From NCBI RefSeq assembly GCF_049472135.1, contig NZ_JBMOVV010000010.1, positions 35,207 to 99,206 of the forward strand: a stretch of 64,000 nucleotides of DNA, read 5' to 3'. This document shows, in pieces, positions 63,032 through 64,000 of this stretch; positions within the stretch are counted from its first letter, which is position 1; each line of letters starts with the position of its first letter. The position numbers were made by a program, and so were the translations under genes. Origin of the DNA: Arcobacter_B sp049472135 (GTDB lineage: Bacteria; Campylobacterota; Campylobacteria; Campylobacterales; Arcobacteraceae). Below the pieces are notes generated by a model that worked only from the letters and a program-made list of their open reading frames with translations, ran no database searches and was not told where the DNA came from.

Positions 63032-63913
63032 TTATTGAAGTAATCTAGTTACGTTTTGTTGCATTGCATTTGCTTGACTTAATGCATAAGTTCCTGCTTG
63101 CGCAATGATGTTTTGTTTGTTGAAGTTTGCACTTTCTTGAGCATAATCAACATCTCTAATAACAGATTCTGCATTTTTAATGTTTGTTTGTTGTGTACTT
63201 AAGTTTCTAACCGCAGACTCTAATTGGTTTTGAGTAGAACCGAAGTCAGCTCTCCATCCATTTAGTCTATCTAACGCTTTATCAACTTGAGCCATAGCAT
63301 TTCTAGCACCAGTTTGTGCAATTACACTAGTAGAACCCATACTAATTACACCAGCACTAACAACACCCACTAATCCACCTAAACTAAGACCTGTAGTATT
63401 CGCTTGAACACTATTACCTGTAGAAATAGTATTAGCAGCTTTGTCACCCATTTGGAAAGTGTGAGAAGCAGCTGTAGCCCCAGTTCTAAAAGTAGTATCA
63501 CCTTGTAAAAGTTGAATACCATTGTAGTTAGTTTGTTGTGCAATATTATCTAATTGGTCAAGTAATTTAGATAAGTCTTTTGCAATAGCTTGTCTACCAG
63601 CAGTAGAAGTAGTAGCAGTAGCAGCTTGAATTAATTTAGTTTTAACGATATCTAAAATATTAGATTGCTCAGCCATAGCTTTATCAGCAATTTGAGTTAA
63701 AGCAATAGCAGAATTACCATTTGAAATAGCTTGACCAGTACCACTTGCTTGAGTTCTTAATTTATCAGCAATAGATAAACCAGAAGCATCATCACTAGCT
63801 TTATTAATTCTAAGACCTGAACTTAATTTTTCTAAAGAAGTACCAAGTACTTTGTTAGTATTTGAGTTTGATTCCATAGCTTGCATAGCAGCTACATTTG
63901 TATTAATTCTCAT
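63032..63913 (-). CDS. Flagellin (short form)
   Basis: A 293-residue flagellin, much shorter than the 570-residue Campylobacter FlaA because the outer D2/D3 domains are almost absent. The N-terminal D0/D1 part begins MRINTNVAAMQAME and has SSGLRINKASDDASGLSIAD; the C-terminal D0 part ends ANAMQQNVTRLLQ. The D1 region NILDIVKTKLIQAAT and NIAQQTNYNG resembles the epsilonproteobacterial type, which escapes TLR5. The central region (about residues 145-200) is rich in Ser, Thr and Ala, a probable surface for O-linked sugars. An AAAGGAT ribosome site is upstream of the ATG. Confidence 0.95.
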   Translation of the reverse strand: MRINTNVAAMQAMESNSNTNKVLGTSLEKLSSGLRINKASDDASGLSIADKLRTQASGTGQAISNGNSAIALTQIADKAMAEQSNILDIVKTKLIQAATATTSTAGRQAIAKDLSKLLDQLDNIAQQTNYNGIQLLQGDTTFRTGATAASHTFQMGDKAANTISTGNSVQANTTGLSLGGLVGVVSAGVISMGSTSVIAQTGARNAMAQVDKALDRLNGWRADFGSTQNQLESAVRNLSTQQTNIKNAESVIRDVDYAQESANFNKQNIIAQAGTYALSQANAMQQNVTRLLQ

Positions 63914-64000
63914 AATAAATCCTTTTTGAGATTAAAAAGATTTACCCTGATACGGGAGCCTGAAAACCTTCTCATTTTACTGAGCATAGAGTTTTAACTC
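63914..64000 (-). promoter_or_regulatory. Flagellin leader region
   Basis: The last 87 bases carry the flagellin 5' region on the minus strand. It contains AAAGGAT as ribosome site and an unusually GC-rich block (63946-63968) with TCAGG repeated at both ends of CTCCCGTA, and short pairing arms CTCA/TGAG further upstream. No sigma-28 (CGATWT-type) or sigma-54 (GG-N10-GC) promoter is clear inside the window; the promoter may lie beyond its edge. Confidence 0.35.

Noticed and set aside
1..64000. CRISPR array, prophage, insertion sequence, tRNA or rRNA
   Set aside because: I saw no regularly spaced repeats, transposase or phage genes, and no T-loop-like GTTCGA signatures in the intergenic gaps. 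A covariance-model search could still reveal small RNAs.

Overview
The window is AT-rich DNA from a motile Campylobacterota bacterium, most likely an Arcobacteraceae member. The evidence is a 14-gene nuo operon in which NuoE and NuoF are replaced by the two small proteins typical of this phylum, a futalosine-pathway MqnD, a short flagellin with the epsilonproteobacterial D1 sequence, the recA-eno-ftsB-AMIN gene order, and pseudaminic acid plus Maf genes for flagellin glycosylation. I see no rRNA, tRNA, CRISPR array, insertion sequence or prophage.

Layout. 1-10.8 kb: housekeeping and envelope genes (type II NADH dehydrogenase-like flavoprotein, endonuclease IV, AEC permease, two Sel1/TPR lipoproteins, an AAA+ ATPase of unknown role, a Cache-type chemoreceptor). 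11.3-25.2 kb: complex I operon nuoA-B-C-D-(E-like)-(F-position protein)-G-H-I-J-K-L-M-N. 25.3-32.5 kb: a small lytic transglycosylase-like protein, mqnD, murB, topA, a metallophosphoesterase, bioB and a CPA2 antiporter. 32.5-35.9 kb (minus): recA, a strong terminator, then eno, ftsB-like and AMIN genes.

36.0-50.2 kb (minus): sixteen tightly packed or overlapping genes read as one operon. It starts with a GmhA-type isomerase and ends with a GmhB-type phosphatase and a small basic protein. Between them are a glycosyltransferase, two radical SAM proteins, a split transketolase, two SDR proteins, an Fe(II)/2-oxoglutarate-type oxygenase, two methyltransferases, a zinc dehydrogenase, a HldE-like fusion with its domains in reversed order, and a sugar nucleotidyltransferase. 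I infer a pathway that makes and decorates an unusual heptose-derived sugar. This is the best candidate in the window for an undescribed system.

50.4-59.1 kb (plus): a pse operon (pseB, pseC, SpsF-type cytidylyltransferase, pseG, pseI) with a flavoprotein, a methyltransferase and a WbqC-family gene inserted and a NanM-like O-methyltransferase at the end; no pseH is visible. 59.1-63.9 kb: two divergent Maf (DUF115) proteins and a flagellin gene, so the sugar made by the pse operon has a probable transferase and acceptor beside it. The heptose operon starts back to back with pseB, which suggests both belong to one surface-glycan or flagellin-glycosylation island.
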